The translations under genes were made by a program, and so were the position numbers. From contig JAQGHU010000069.1 of assembly GCA_028291515.1 (NCBI GenBank), positions 87,419-151,418 of the forward strand: 64,000 nt of DNA, written 5' to 3'. Below are positions 9,090 to 15,210 of this stretch, one piece after another (within the stretch, counting starts at the first letter, position 1; each line of letters begins with the position of its first letter). This stretch comes from Schlesneria sp. (lineage in GTDB: Bacteria; Planctomycetota; Planctomycetia; Planctomycetales; Planctomycetaceae). Below the pieces are notes generated by a model that searched no databases, was not told the DNA's origin, and saw only the letters and a list, made by a program, of their open reading frames with translations.

Positions 9090-9262
9090 TCCTTGACAGT
9101 CCGATTTCGGCAGTGGGTTGGGCTCGAACCTTACGAAATGGCAGAATTTGTCAGTCCATGGCAGGTTTTTGGGGGGGTGGTCGATTTTGGCAGCGGGATG
9201 TATAGGCAAAATCTGAGTATTGCGGTGTTGAAACTGACACATCGATCTGCCTCCCAAAAAAA

Positions 9263-9309
9263 ACGGCCACACGTGTTGACGCTTATTGGCCGTCAACAGG
9301 TGTGGCCGT
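9263..9309 (-). terminator. Strong hairpin flanked by an A tract
   Basis: Two 19-bp arms (ACGGCCACACGTGTTGACG and its complement, one mismatch) enclose a 9-base loop. On the minus strand the stem is followed by a run of eight or nine T, the form of an intrinsic terminator for leftward transcription. No leftward gene is recognisable above it, so it may be a relic of a lost gene or simply another palindromic repeat. Confidence 0.45.
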
Positions 9310-9580
9310 TGGCTACGGTCCACGGGAATCGGGGTTCTTTGCACTGATGCGTTATGCCATTCCCTGGTGCGCGAAGCTAGATGGCATTTCGGAGATTTTG
9401 TCTCTTTGTGGAGGAAATCCTGTTTGATCGACTGACAGATTTTGACACCCACGGACAGTTTTTGACATTGGGGGACAAAACGGCCCTGTTTTTGGCGGTT
9501 TTCCTCAAAAAAGTGGATGTTTTGTGACAGATCGCGATCTTGAGTCACGCAGTCGCTGAATGCACGCCGTGACCCACGAC

Positions 9581-9683
9581 GGGTGGCCGGTGCCGGAGCG
9601 TTTCGCGAAGCCCCGGTTTGTTCACGCGGCACCTGCTATCAAAGTCGATCGACCATCGACCGGGGCTTCCCGTTGGTCCAGCC
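9581..9683 (+). repeat. Dispersed repeat family A, long copy (left of the array)
   Basis: The unit begins GGGTGGCCGG, contains CGAAGCCCCGG and a GATCGACCATCGACC segment, and ends CCCGTTGGTCCAGCC. It matches the reverse complement of 15107-15210 over its whole length with about a dozen differences. Shorter relatives occur at 14099, 14262, 14680 and 60904. Confidence 0.85.
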
Positions 9684-9821
9684 TGCCGCGCAATTCTCAG
9701 ATGGAGAATGCAGATTCTGTATTGAAGCCAGACTTCTGGCGGTTTAGCCTAGCGACGATGTCGCGCGGCTAAGCACTGCGCAGAAAGTCCATTTATACAG
9801 AAACAATTCTGTCTAATTACA

Positions 9822-9828
9822 GTTCGGC
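9822..9828 (+). other. Left recombination boundary (GTTCGGC), attI-like or truncated attC
   Basis: The same GTTCGGC core that closes every attC appears here 12 bases before the first cassette gene, but the sequence to its left (AATTACA, preceded by the small palindrome ACAGAA..TTCTGT at 9797-9812) has none of the attC inner palindrome. This is what the junction between an attI site and a first inserted cassette would look like. A decayed attC whose left part was lost is the alternative. Confidence 0.4.
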
Positions 9829-9839
9829 GGACATAGATT

Positions 9840-10211
9840 ATGGCTAACTTTAGAGCAGAACGCCTCTTCATCCGTATCGCTGGCGAGTTAGACTTCGATC
9901 CCAACGAAGGGATCAACGCGGAAGAGTTTGCTTTCGCGATGGTTTGTGATGGCGGTGCTTACGATCGCCCCTCTTTGCAAGACTACACGTTCGCGCCTTA
10001 TGACTCTCCGCGGTGGTTTCGAGCATCGAAAGGACTGGCCACAATTCGAGCGGTGATCGCCGAAGAAGAGGCCAAGCTCACGTCTGCCACTCCAGAACAG
10101 AGAACTCACATTGAAAACAAGATTGAGGTCCTCCGAGTGGTTGAGGACAAGCTCGATTCCATAGATCTCAAAGATTACAAGTTCCATTTTCTGGCTCGCG
10201 ACCTCGGATAG
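9840..10211 (+). CDS. Cassette 1: hypothetical soluble protein, 123 residues
   Basis: It opens with ATG 12 bases after the GTTCGGC core and ends 29 bases before the next attC half, the expected packing for a cassette gene. The product begins MANFRAERLFIRIAGELDFD, is acidic and mixed alpha/beta in character, and has a likely helical hairpin in its second half (residues 68-110, alternating E/K/R and hydrophobic). No signal peptide, membrane span or known motif is visible and I do not recognise the family. The opposite-strand frame here is a shadow. Confidence 0.7.
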   Translation: MANFRAERLFIRIAGELDFDPNEGINAEEFAFAMVCDGGAYDRPSLQDYTFAPYDSPRWFRASKGLATIRAVIAEEEAKLTSATPEQRTHIENKIEVLRVVEDKLDSIDLKDYKFHFLARDLG

Positions 10212-10240
10212 GGGATGTCACGGTCCAGAAGGTCAACAAG

Positions 10241-10265
10241 GCCGAACGAGACGGTCAACTTGACC
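10241..10265 (+). repeat. attC, left half only (interrupted)
   Basis: GCCGAAC, a five-base spacer and GGTCAACTTGACC reproduce the left arm of the other attC sites, then the match stops abruptly. The missing remainder starts again at 10952 after 686 bp of unrelated sequence. CAACTTGACC is present at both edges (10256-10265 and 10952-10961). Confidence 0.8.
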
Positions 10266-10301
10266 TGAACTGCCCACCAAACAAGGATGATTCTGTAACG
10301 A

Positions 10302-10345
10302 AACTAGGACAAAATCAGTAGCGAAAAGCTCGTTTTGTCCTAGTT
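10302..10345. repeat. 13-bp perfect inverted repeat (AACTAGGACAAAA)
   Basis: The arms 10302-10314 and 10333-10345 are exact complements around an 18-base spacer; another TTGTCCTA follows at 10347. Related direct copies (ATTGTCCTAG) stand at 10839 and 10865 on the far side of the enclosed gene. It may be a unit end, a terminator for the minus-strand gene, or an operator family. Confidence 0.6.
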
Positions 10346-10446
10346 GTTTGTCCTATTCCGTATGAAAAATACTTCTTGGATTCACTTCCAATGGGCTTTT
10401 ACTACCGCCCATCTTTCTGTGTTCGTGCACCCGTGACGAGGCTGGC

Positions 10447-10743
10447 TCAAAGCTCACGCTCGATTTGTTGAACGGCTGCAATCCATTCTGGACGACTGAT
10501 CTGCAGGCGGGCTTGCTTCTCCCATTTTGCGGGGCTACGACGGCACCATTTATATCCGCCTGCATCAGTCATCCAGAGATATTCGTGCCATTTGAGTGCG
10601 TCAAATCCGAAGTCCTGCTTAGTAATATCAACAAGAAACGCTCTGCCGGAACGGATGCGGTCAATAAGCCCCTGTTCTGGCAAAACAGGAACCCATCCGC
10701 CGAGCAATTGATGCATGCCGAGTTGTGCTGGGGTCATCCTCAT
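10447..10743 (-). CDS. Hypothetical protein, 98 residues, reverse-oriented inside the array
   Basis: Read from the ATG that follows a CGGAG-type ribosome site, the product begins MRMTPAQLGMHQLLGGWVPV and ends ISRPEWIAAVQQIEREL. It is Trp-rich (KWHEYLW, YKWCRRSPAKW), soluble, with no signal or membrane span. The frame stays open upstream to a TTG at 10866, so a longer form (139 residues) cannot be excluded, although the extra part looks less protein-like. It is the only gene on the minus strand between 9822 and 14027, which fits arrival separately from the cassettes. Direct CTAGGACAAT repeats just upstream (10839-10875) could be its control sites. Family not recognised. Confidence 0.55.
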   Translation of the reverse strand: MRMTPAQLGMHQLLGGWVPVLPEQGLIDRIRSGRAFLVDITKQDFGFDALKWHEYLWMTDAGGYKWCRRSPAKWEKQARLQISRPEWIAAVQQIEREL

Positions 10744-10951
10744 TTTCCGCTCCGTAAACGAACAAACCCCAGCTTCTCGCTGATCGCCCCGAGTCATTTC
10801 GTCGCCAATTGCCATCCTTCCATGTTGCTGAATCAAGATTGTCCTAGTGCAATTGTCTTTCGTCAATTGTCCTAGCCAAGCCTTGACGTAAATGTTGAAA
10901 TGATAGGCAATTGTGTCCGCCGAAGTCGTCTTGGGTGGAATGGCGGGATGA

Positions 10952-11044
10952 CAACTTGACCCGCAGTCGCTGGCGGCTCAAAGTATTGGCGTGTTGATCG
11001 GAAGCCCGTCGTTTATCGCGGGCAAGTTACCTTTGACGTTCGGC
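10952..11044 (+). repeat. attC, right part of the interrupted site
   Basis: From CAACTTGACCCGC through the conserved loop to GCGGGCAAGTTACC and the terminal GTTCGGC this copy matches the intact sites. Only the outer left box GCCGAAC and its spacer are missing; they lie at 10241. Confidence 0.85.
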
Positions 11045-11048
11045 GGCA

Positions 11049-11429
11049 ATGTTACAAGTAATTCTGAACGTGCCGCAGTTATCACAGATGCAGTTGGCAT
11101 CGCGTGCCATCGCCCTGATTTCAGTACCGTGGTCACCGTGGCCACAGAAGTCGCGAGAGGTGTTGGTTTCGTTAGAGACCTCGCAAGAACAATGGTCTCC
11201 TCAATGTCCCGTGGAATTCTTCGATGTTTGGCCGGAACGTGACGCGGAACTGAACCGTTGGTATGAGATGCAATGTGTCGATGCGGAGCCAAAGTTCGAG
11301 TTGCATGGTCACGGTTATGGCCCGCTGTGGTGGCTGGCGAATGGCAAGGTTCTGGAATGCCTTGCCAAGCCGTATGATCTTCCGCTGAAGGAAATTCAGC
11401 GGCGTTCGGCAGCGATCTTCCAACGGTGA
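11049..11429 (+). CDS. Cassette 2: hypothetical protein, 126 residues
   Basis: The ATG lies only 4 bases after the attC end, leaving no room for a normal ribosome site inside the cassette, a feature known from many integron cassettes. The N-terminal third is hydrophobic and proline-containing (MLQVILNVPQLSQMQLASRA); the remainder is polar with aromatic residues (VEFFDVWPERDAELNRWYEM, GPLWWLANGK) and ends in a basic helix. No known family is recognised. The true start could be an internal codon, because the first ~45 residues look less protein-like than the rest. Confidence 0.6.
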   Translation: MLQVILNVPQLSQMQLASRAIALISVPWSPWPQKSREVLVSLETSQEQWSPQCPVEFFDVWPERDAELNRWYEMQCVDAEPKFELHGHGYGPLWWLANGKVLECLAKPYDLPLKEIQRRSAAIFQR

Positions 11430-11466
11430 TTGCAGCCAAACCGTAGAGACCGCGTTAGCATTATGG

Positions 11467-11573
11467 CCGAACGAGGCGGTCAACTTGACCCGCAGTCGTT
11501 GGCGGTTCAAAGTATTGGCGCGCTGATTGGAAGCCCGTCTTCAATCGCGGGCAAGTTACCTTGAACGTTCGGC
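11467..11573 (+). repeat. attC site, intact (107 bp)
   Basis: Outer boxes GCCGAAC / GTTCGGC are exact complements. The inner arms GGTCAACTTGACCCGC and GCGGGCAAGTTACC pair except for an extra C and A on the left arm. The spacer after the left box is GAGGC. Confidence 0.9.
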
Positions 11574-11591
11574 AGGAAAGAAAACAGCGAC

Positions 11592-11930
11592 ATGACCGCT
11601 GCTGACCTTCATCGTTGGATTGAGTCGTACAACTGGGACGACGGTTTGGCTCCGATGTGGCCCATCGTCGACAGCCCACAGACTGAGTACGCTACAGCAC
11701 TGTTGATCTATTGGCGACTTGACGGCCCATGGTTGACGTCAGAACCTGGGGACGTGAATAGCGAGGCGAAGACACTTCAAGACCGACTTCGAAGTCGGCT
11801 ATTGAGTGGCCAGTACACCGTCGGTTCATGCCATTTCGACCCAACGGAGGAATTATCACAAGTCCAGATAATCAAACTGCGCAAGGCAGGATTGCCCGAG
11901 GTCTTGTTGGGATCGGTTAGTCACCGTTAA
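11592..11930 (+). CDS. Cassette 3: DUF4274-like protein, 112 residues
   Basis: The product begins MTAADLHRWIESYNWDDGLA and contains YATALLIYWRLDGPWL. The combination of YNWDDG, a following Pro-containing loop, and a TALLxYWxxDG helix is what I recall of the DUF4274 family, small cytoplasmic proteins of unknown function. The length fits. An AGGA lies about 13 bases before the ATG. No export signal. The assignment is from memory of the motif and not from a search. Confidence 0.65.
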   Translation: MTAADLHRWIESYNWDDGLAPMWPIVDSPQTEYATALLIYWRLDGPWLTSEPGDVNSEAKTLQDRLRSRLLSGQYTVGSCHFDPTEELSQVQIIKLRKAGLPEVLLGSVSHR

Positions 11931-11965
11931 TGTCGCTATTTCAGTGGCGCTCCAGTTAAAACAGA

Positions 11966-12073
11966 GCCGAACCATTCGGTCAACTTGACCCGCAGTCGCT
12001 GGCGGTTCAAAGTGTTGGCGTGTTGATTGGAAGCCCGTTATTGATCGCGGGCAAGTTACCTTTGGCGTTCGGC
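11966..12073 (+). repeat. attC site, intact (108 bp)
   Basis: Same boxes and inner palindrome as the others, with a different left spacer (CATTC) and right spacer (TTTGGC). Such variation at the unpaired central spacer is normal among attC sites. Confidence 0.9.
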
Positions 12074-12089
12074 TGCGGAAGGTTATTTG

Positions 12090-12341
12090 ATGTCGGATCG
12101 CCGAATCATCAACCGGAACTATACTTGCCGATTCTGCGGCACAATCCGACGTGCTCCCGCTGATTACGTGCCGGGTGCGCCGCCGACACCGAGGTGCTGC
12201 GGGCAGCCTATGCAGTTACTATCGTACGAACAGACGGTCGCGGCTACGCAACTCTCGGAAGTCGCTAGGAAGGCTTGGCTTGACGCTGGCGGCGATGTCG
12301 CGAAACGTGGTGGGAAACACCATTGGAAAGCTGTTTGGTAA
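12090..12341 (+). CDS. Cassette 4: small zinc-ribbon protein, 83 residues
   Basis: The ATG at 12090 follows a GGAAGG ribosome site by about 7 bases; an in-frame TTG one codon earlier is less likely. The N-terminal part carries two cysteine pairs, C-R-F-C-G and R-C-C-G-Q-P-M, about 20 residues apart: a four-cysteine zinc-ribbon or rubredoxin-like knuckle. A helical C-terminal part follows (TVAATQLSEVARKAWLDAGG) ending in a basic, aromatic tail. It could bind nucleic acid or protein; nothing more specific can be said. No membrane span or signal. Confidence 0.7.
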   Translation: MSDRRIINRNYTCRFCGTIRRAPADYVPGAPPTPRCCGQPMQLLSYEQTVAATQLSEVARKAWLDAGGDVAKRGGKHHWKAVW

Positions 12342-12406
12342 TCTCGCCAAGATTTCTATTGAATTAAAAGATCAGCTTGGTGACTGGAGTCGGATAGTGA
12401 GCAATC

Positions 12407-12514
12407 GCCGAACGAGTCGGTCAACTTGACCCGCAGTCGCTGGTGGTTCACAGTGTTGGCTTGTTGATTGGAAGCTCGTCGTCAATCGCGGGCAAGATAC
12501 CTTGGTCGTTCGGC
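12407..12514 (+). repeat. attC site, intact (108 bp)
   Basis: GCCGAAC to GTTCGGC with spacer GAGTC. One base differs in the right inner arm (GATACC for GTTACC), so one stem pair is lost. Confidence 0.88.
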
Positions 12515-12538
12515 AGAGTTCGCAGTCGTAAGGAAAGC

Positions 12539-12961
12539 ATGACATATCGAACCGTCATCCTTTCCAGTTTCGAGGCGTTTCTCGCATCCGAGTACCCTGG
12601 TGAAGCATATTCGCAAGCCGACTTCGAGCCTCGCAATGAAATGCTCTCCCGCTTTCCATACTCAGTGATGCTGGAACTCTCGTTCGCAGAACTCGATTAT
12701 GCCAATCGGTGGTGCTGGCACCAGTTCGGTTCACCTCGTGGTGAATGTTATGATACGCAATCTGACTATCTTACCTGTGACATCCAGACGCCTCACTGCC
12801 ATCCCGGAACATGGGCTTGGGAATGGTTCGTGAAAACTGAGTACAACTTTGGCTTCAACGAATGGTATTTTTCCTCAAGCTCTCAAATGGAACAATTTCT
12901 CGGTTTTGTCCCACTGATAAACTGGGGCGATAAGTACCCGGTGGTCTATCCAGTTTATTAA
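12539..12961 (+). CDS. Cassette 5: hypothetical protein, 140 residues
   Basis: The start is the ATG 5 bases after AGGAAAG; the same frame is open back into the attC but that part is not a leader. The product begins MTYRTVILSSFEAFLASEYP and is unusually rich in Trp, Tyr and Phe (ANRWCWHQFG, TWAWEWFVKTEYNFGFNEWY). It has three Cys (one of them in CHPG) and no signal peptide. The aromatic, acidic composition resembles small immunity-like or hypothetical cassette proteins, but I do not recognise a family. Confidence 0.7.
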   Translation: MTYRTVILSSFEAFLASEYPGEAYSQADFEPRNEMLSRFPYSVMLELSFAELDYANRWCWHQFGSPRGECYDTQSDYLTCDIQTPHCHPGTWAWEWFVKTEYNFGFNEWYFSSSSQMEQFLGFVPLINWGDKYPVVYPVY

Positions 12962-12976
12962 AAACAAACGACAACG

Positions 12977-13084
12977 GCCGAACGAGGCGGTCAACTTGAC
13001 CCGCAGTCGCTGGCGGTTCAAAGTGTTGGCGTGTTGATTGAAAGCCCGGCTTCAGTCGCTGGCAAGTTACCTTGAACGTTCGGC
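12977..13084 (+). repeat. attC site, intact (108 bp)
   Basis: Spacer GAGGC as at 11467. The inner right arm reads GCTGGCAAGTTACC, one base away from the consensus GCGGGC, so the inner stem is slightly weaker here. Confidence 0.88.
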
Positions 13085-13090
13085 AGCAGC

Positions 13091-13345
13091 ATGCACCGGC
13101 TTGTCCTTCCAACACTTGTTTTTACGTTGGGGCATCTCTTCGTTTGGATGTCGGCCTTTGGCGTCTTCGTGGGACTTTTCTTGTGGCGCATGGACGTTCC
13201 CGGAGCAACGATTTGGGACAACAGTATCGCAACCTGCACGCTGGCAGTCCTATCCTTTCCAGTTGGTCTCGTGGCGTGGTTCACAATTCGACCCCATCTA
13301 CACGCTTTCGACTGGGCAGTTGTTTTGGCTAATAGCGCACTTTGA
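13091..13345 (+). CDS. Cassette 6: small membrane protein, 84 residues, about three spans
   Basis: The ATG is 6 bases after the attC end. The product begins MHRLVLPTLVFTLGHLFVWM and is strongly hydrophobic, with likely helices at about 5-33 (one long or two short), 45-64 and 72-84. Short polar turns hold the charges (WRMDVP, RPHLHAFD). Two other plus frames overlap, but one runs through the next attC and both are low-complexity. Membrane proteins are common in integron cassettes; no family is recognised. Confidence 0.65.
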   Translation: MHRLVLPTLVFTLGHLFVWMSAFGVFVGLFLWRMDVPGATIWDNSIATCTLAVLSFPVGLVAWFTIRPHLHAFDWAVVLANSAL

Positions 13346-13427
13346 GGATATTGTCTGGCCTCGACGTGGACGTCGTCGAAATGCCGAAAAAGCATGGCTT
13401 CGCGTTTGCGATCGCATTACCCCAAGG

Positions 13428-13535
13428 GCCGAACAACACGCTCAACTTGACCCGCAGTCGCTGGTGGCTCAAAGTGTTGGAGTGTTGATTGAAAGCCCGT
13501 CATTGATCGCGGGCAAGTTACCTTGAACGTTCGGC
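13428..13535 (+). repeat. attC site, intact (108 bp)
   Basis: Spacer AACAC. Its left inner arm begins GCTCAACTTGACC where the others have GGTCAACTTGACC. The right end is consensus. It is the last attC of the array. Confidence 0.88.
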
Positions 13536-13559
13536 GAGCAAAAGACTTGAGATAACTTC

Positions 13560-14027
13560 GTGGGAAAAACGTACCTCCTCGTCAATCCAATTAAACGTGA
13601 GTTTGTCGACCCGATGCGCCTCAACGGAGGTTTTCAATGGGATGACGTTCTTACAGATCCGTTTTGTGTGCTTGTCCTAAAACGCCTGATCGCTGACCCA
13701 CCCAGAGGGACGACAGAAATTGATGGTCGTTGGACCGGTGACGCGGTCATCCTTCCTGCAGGATGGGGCGGAGAAGATAATTTACATGATCGCGCCAGCT
13801 TGGAGTTCACCGACATCAGTTATCTTGCACTCGCACGACTCTGTGACAAGGATAAAGTCTTCAATAATATCTTGAATCAGGCAATGGAAACGGATTCATT
13901 CTTTGTCGAGCTCTGCAATGCGCTACGAGAGTTTGCACCGGGGCTCCTGTTAGATAAGCCGTTCACCACTGTGTTGGGAGTAGATTGGAGCAGACGGTAT
14001 AAGAAAGTGTGCGCGCAACGATATTGA
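13560..14027 (+). CDS. Cassette 7: hypothetical protein, 155 residues
   Basis: It starts with GTG about 25 bases after the attC, behind a GAGA-type ribosome site. The product begins MGKTYLLVNPIKREFVDPMR, with several short conserved-looking blocks (NGGFQWDDVLTDPF, RWTGDAVILPAGWGGED, TDISYLALARL). It is a soluble alpha/beta protein with no signal peptide. The phrase WxGDxVILPAG resembles small proteins annotated only as hypothetical in soil bacteria; I cannot name a family. No attC follows: the sequence GCCGAAATCGGG at 14036 may be the stub of a decayed one, so this is the right end of the recognisable array. Confidence 0.7.
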   Translation: MGKTYLLVNPIKREFVDPMRLNGGFQWDDVLTDPFCVLVLKRLIADPPRGTTEIDGRWTGDAVILPAGWGGEDNLHDRASLEFTDISYLALARLCDKDKVFNNILNQAMETDSFFVELCNALREFAPGLLLDKPFTTVLGVDWSRRYKKVCAQRY

Positions 14028-14052
14028 AAGCATGAGGCCGAAATCGGGTAAG

Positions 14053-14077
14053 GGCGGCCATTGCTGACCGCCCTCCC
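14053..14077. terminator. GC-rich hairpin after the last cassette gene
   Basis: GGGCGGCCA and TGACCGCCC form an imperfect stem around a 4-base loop, 25 bases after the last cassette stop. There is no T run, so intrinsic termination is uncertain. Confidence 0.35.
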
Positions 14078-14124
14078 CACACCACCTAGCATGCGGCAGG
14101 GTGGCCGGGTCTGGAGCGTCTTCG

Positions 14125-14307
14125 CGAAGGCCCGGTGGAGGTTCAAGCGGCGTTGTCGGTGAATAACCGTGACCTGCCAGGCTCTGTTGAGGGCATGGAC
14201 TGCCGAGATGTGGCCGGGGGTCGACTGCTTCAATGTGCATGAAACTTGGATGCGTGGTGCCAGACCGGGTCTTCGCGAAGACGCTCCAGACCCGGCCACC
14301 CTGCCGC
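14125..14307 (+). repeat. ~185-bp duplicated unit, copy 1
   Basis: It shares nearly its whole length with 14538-14730 in the same orientation. Landmarks are GAATAACCGTGACCTGCC, a GCATGGACTGCCGAGATG stretch, and a terminal family A palindrome (GACCGGGTCTTCGCGAAG). Neither copy encodes a recognisable protein. Confidence 0.85.
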
Positions 14308-14537
14308 AAAATGTTCCCTCGCACAATGTGCAGTGGATGCCAAGCCAGGGTTGGGCCGTCGATCAGAATTGAACTGGCCCCAGTCTGATTGTCTCCCGTC
14401 TGTCGTCCAACGATCATCGGGACCGCATCGGCACTGGCGATCCAAAGCCATCGCCAGTGGCACCCAAACCCAGTCTCTTGACGTCGAAGCGTTTCTGTTC
14501 ATCGTCCTCATCAACCGTGCGGCCAGTGCCACCCCGC

Positions 14538-14730
14538 CGAAGGCCCGGCGGAGGTTCAAGACGTGTTGTCGGTGAATAACCGTGACCTGCCAGGCTCTGT
14601 TGAGGCATGGACTGCCGAGATGTGGCCGGGAGTCGACTGCTTCAATGTGCGTGAAACTTGGATGAGTGGTGACAGACCGGGTCTTCGCGAAGACGCTCCA
14701 GACCGCTCCAGACCCGGCCACCCTTCCGCC
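14538..14730 (+). repeat. ~185-bp duplicated unit, copy 2
   Basis: Second copy of the unit at 14125. It differs by scattered substitutions, a missing base near GAGGCATGG, and an internal 10-base tandem duplication (GCTCCAGACC) in its terminal palindrome. The duplication is therefore not very recent. Confidence 0.85.
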
Positions 14731-15106
14731 AATACGTTCGAATCGATCGCTGTCGCAGCGAAAAACAAGACGGTAAAGGCATTACGACAGGTGCCATAGA
14801 CTAGCGTAAAGCTCATTTCGCAGTCCCGTCATCTTTGAGCCGTATTTCAGCAGCAGAAACCGCCGATCAGTTCATCGAGCAGCTGATCCCAATAGAAAAC
14901 GACCTGTTGAAACCTGTTGATCTTGTCACGAACGGCGTACGTAGGCACCTCGATACGGCGTTGTCGGGGCTGGACTAGTGCATTGTCACAGATAAGAATG
15001 GGGGGTTGGGTTTCTCCGTCCAACAATCCAAGCTCCTAAGATTCTGGGGGTTCGGGCAAGGCCCTCAACCCCAGCCACCCTAAAATTAAGCGGTGACAAA
15101 GCACTA

Positions 15107-15210
15107 GGCTGGACCAACGGGAAGCGCCGGTCGATGGTCGATCGGCTTTGATCGCAAGTGGCGCGTGGACACACCGGGGCTTCGCGAAGCGCTCCAGCCC
15201 CGGCCACCCT
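15107..15210 (-). repeat. Dispersed repeat family A, long copy (right of the array)
   Basis: Inverted relative of 9581-9683, matching over the full ~104 bp. Its last 36 bp (15174-15209) are identical to the short copy at 60904-60939 between ruvC and ruvA. Together with the left copy it brackets the cassette array in opposite orientation. Confidence 0.85.

Larger units (their letters stand above)
8569..9821. other. Repeat-rich non-coding stretch left of the cassette array
   Basis: About 1.25 kb with no credible gene. A 310-codon minus-strand frame crosses it but has no recognisable domain, runs through several palindromic repeats and lacks a ribosome site. The stretch holds a 19-bp inverted pair (8740-8828), three copies of a 13-mer GCATGACACAACC (8719, 8902, 9077), two ATTCCCGC/GCGGGAAT hairpins (8927-9063), a strong hairpin next to an A tract (9263-9309), and one copy of a ~104-bp dispersed repeat (9581-9683). 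No integrase gene is present where one would be expected beside an integron. Confidence 0.75.
10266..10951. mobile_element. ~0.7-kb unit splitting an attC site, 10-bp direct repeat at its edges
   Basis: If this segment is removed, with one copy of the 10-bp CAACTTGACC, a complete ~107-bp attC is restored. That is the pattern of an insertion with a target duplication. The unit carries one minus-strand gene (opposite to every cassette gene) and five copies of TTGTCCTA in both orientations near its two ends. There is no transposase and no clear terminal inverted repeat at the exact edges, so it would be non-autonomous. Loss of sequence by recombination between two attC sites is an alternative explanation. 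Confidence 0.5.
9822..14027 (+). mobile_element. Integron-type gene-cassette array lacking an integrase (CALIN-like), seven cassettes
   Basis: Seven small genes, all on the plus strand, are separated by near-identical ~107-bp imperfect palindromes (11467, 11966, 12407, 12977 and 13428, plus one split copy at 10241/10952). Each palindrome starts GCCGAAC and ends GTTCGGC, and each gene starts within 5-26 bases of the preceding GTTCGGC. The inner palindrome GGT(C)AACTTG(A)CCCGC / GCGGGCAAGTTACC leaves two bases unpaired on the left arm only. That is the attC layout: R''-L''-loop-L'-R' with extrahelical bases that would be G and T on the recombining bottom strand. The variable five bases between R'' and L'' are also typical. 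No tyrosine recombinase of IntI type is visible in the window, hence CALIN or the distal part of a longer sedentary integron. The R boxes differ by one base from the textbook GTTRRRY. Confidence 0.85.

Noticed and set aside
8700..9632. 310-codon minus-strand open frame left of the cassette array, considered as the missing integrase
   Set aside because: It has no Arg-His-Arg-Tyr recombinase motifs, is Pro/Arg/Ser/Gln-rich, passes through several palindromic repeats and lacks a ribosome site.
13038..13526. 162-codon plus frame through cassette 6 and the following attC
   Set aside because: It starts inside one attC and runs into the next; the 84-residue hydrophobic frame fits the cassette pattern much better.
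10241..13535. The repeats considered as a CRISPR array
   Set aside because: Repeats are ~107 bp, spacers are 350-530 bp and contain genes, and there are no cas genes; spacing and structure fit attC sites instead.
14169..14799. Several 60-110-codon frames in the repeat field
   Set aside because: They are translations of the duplicated unit and its palindromes, differ in frame between the two copies and have no ribosome sites.
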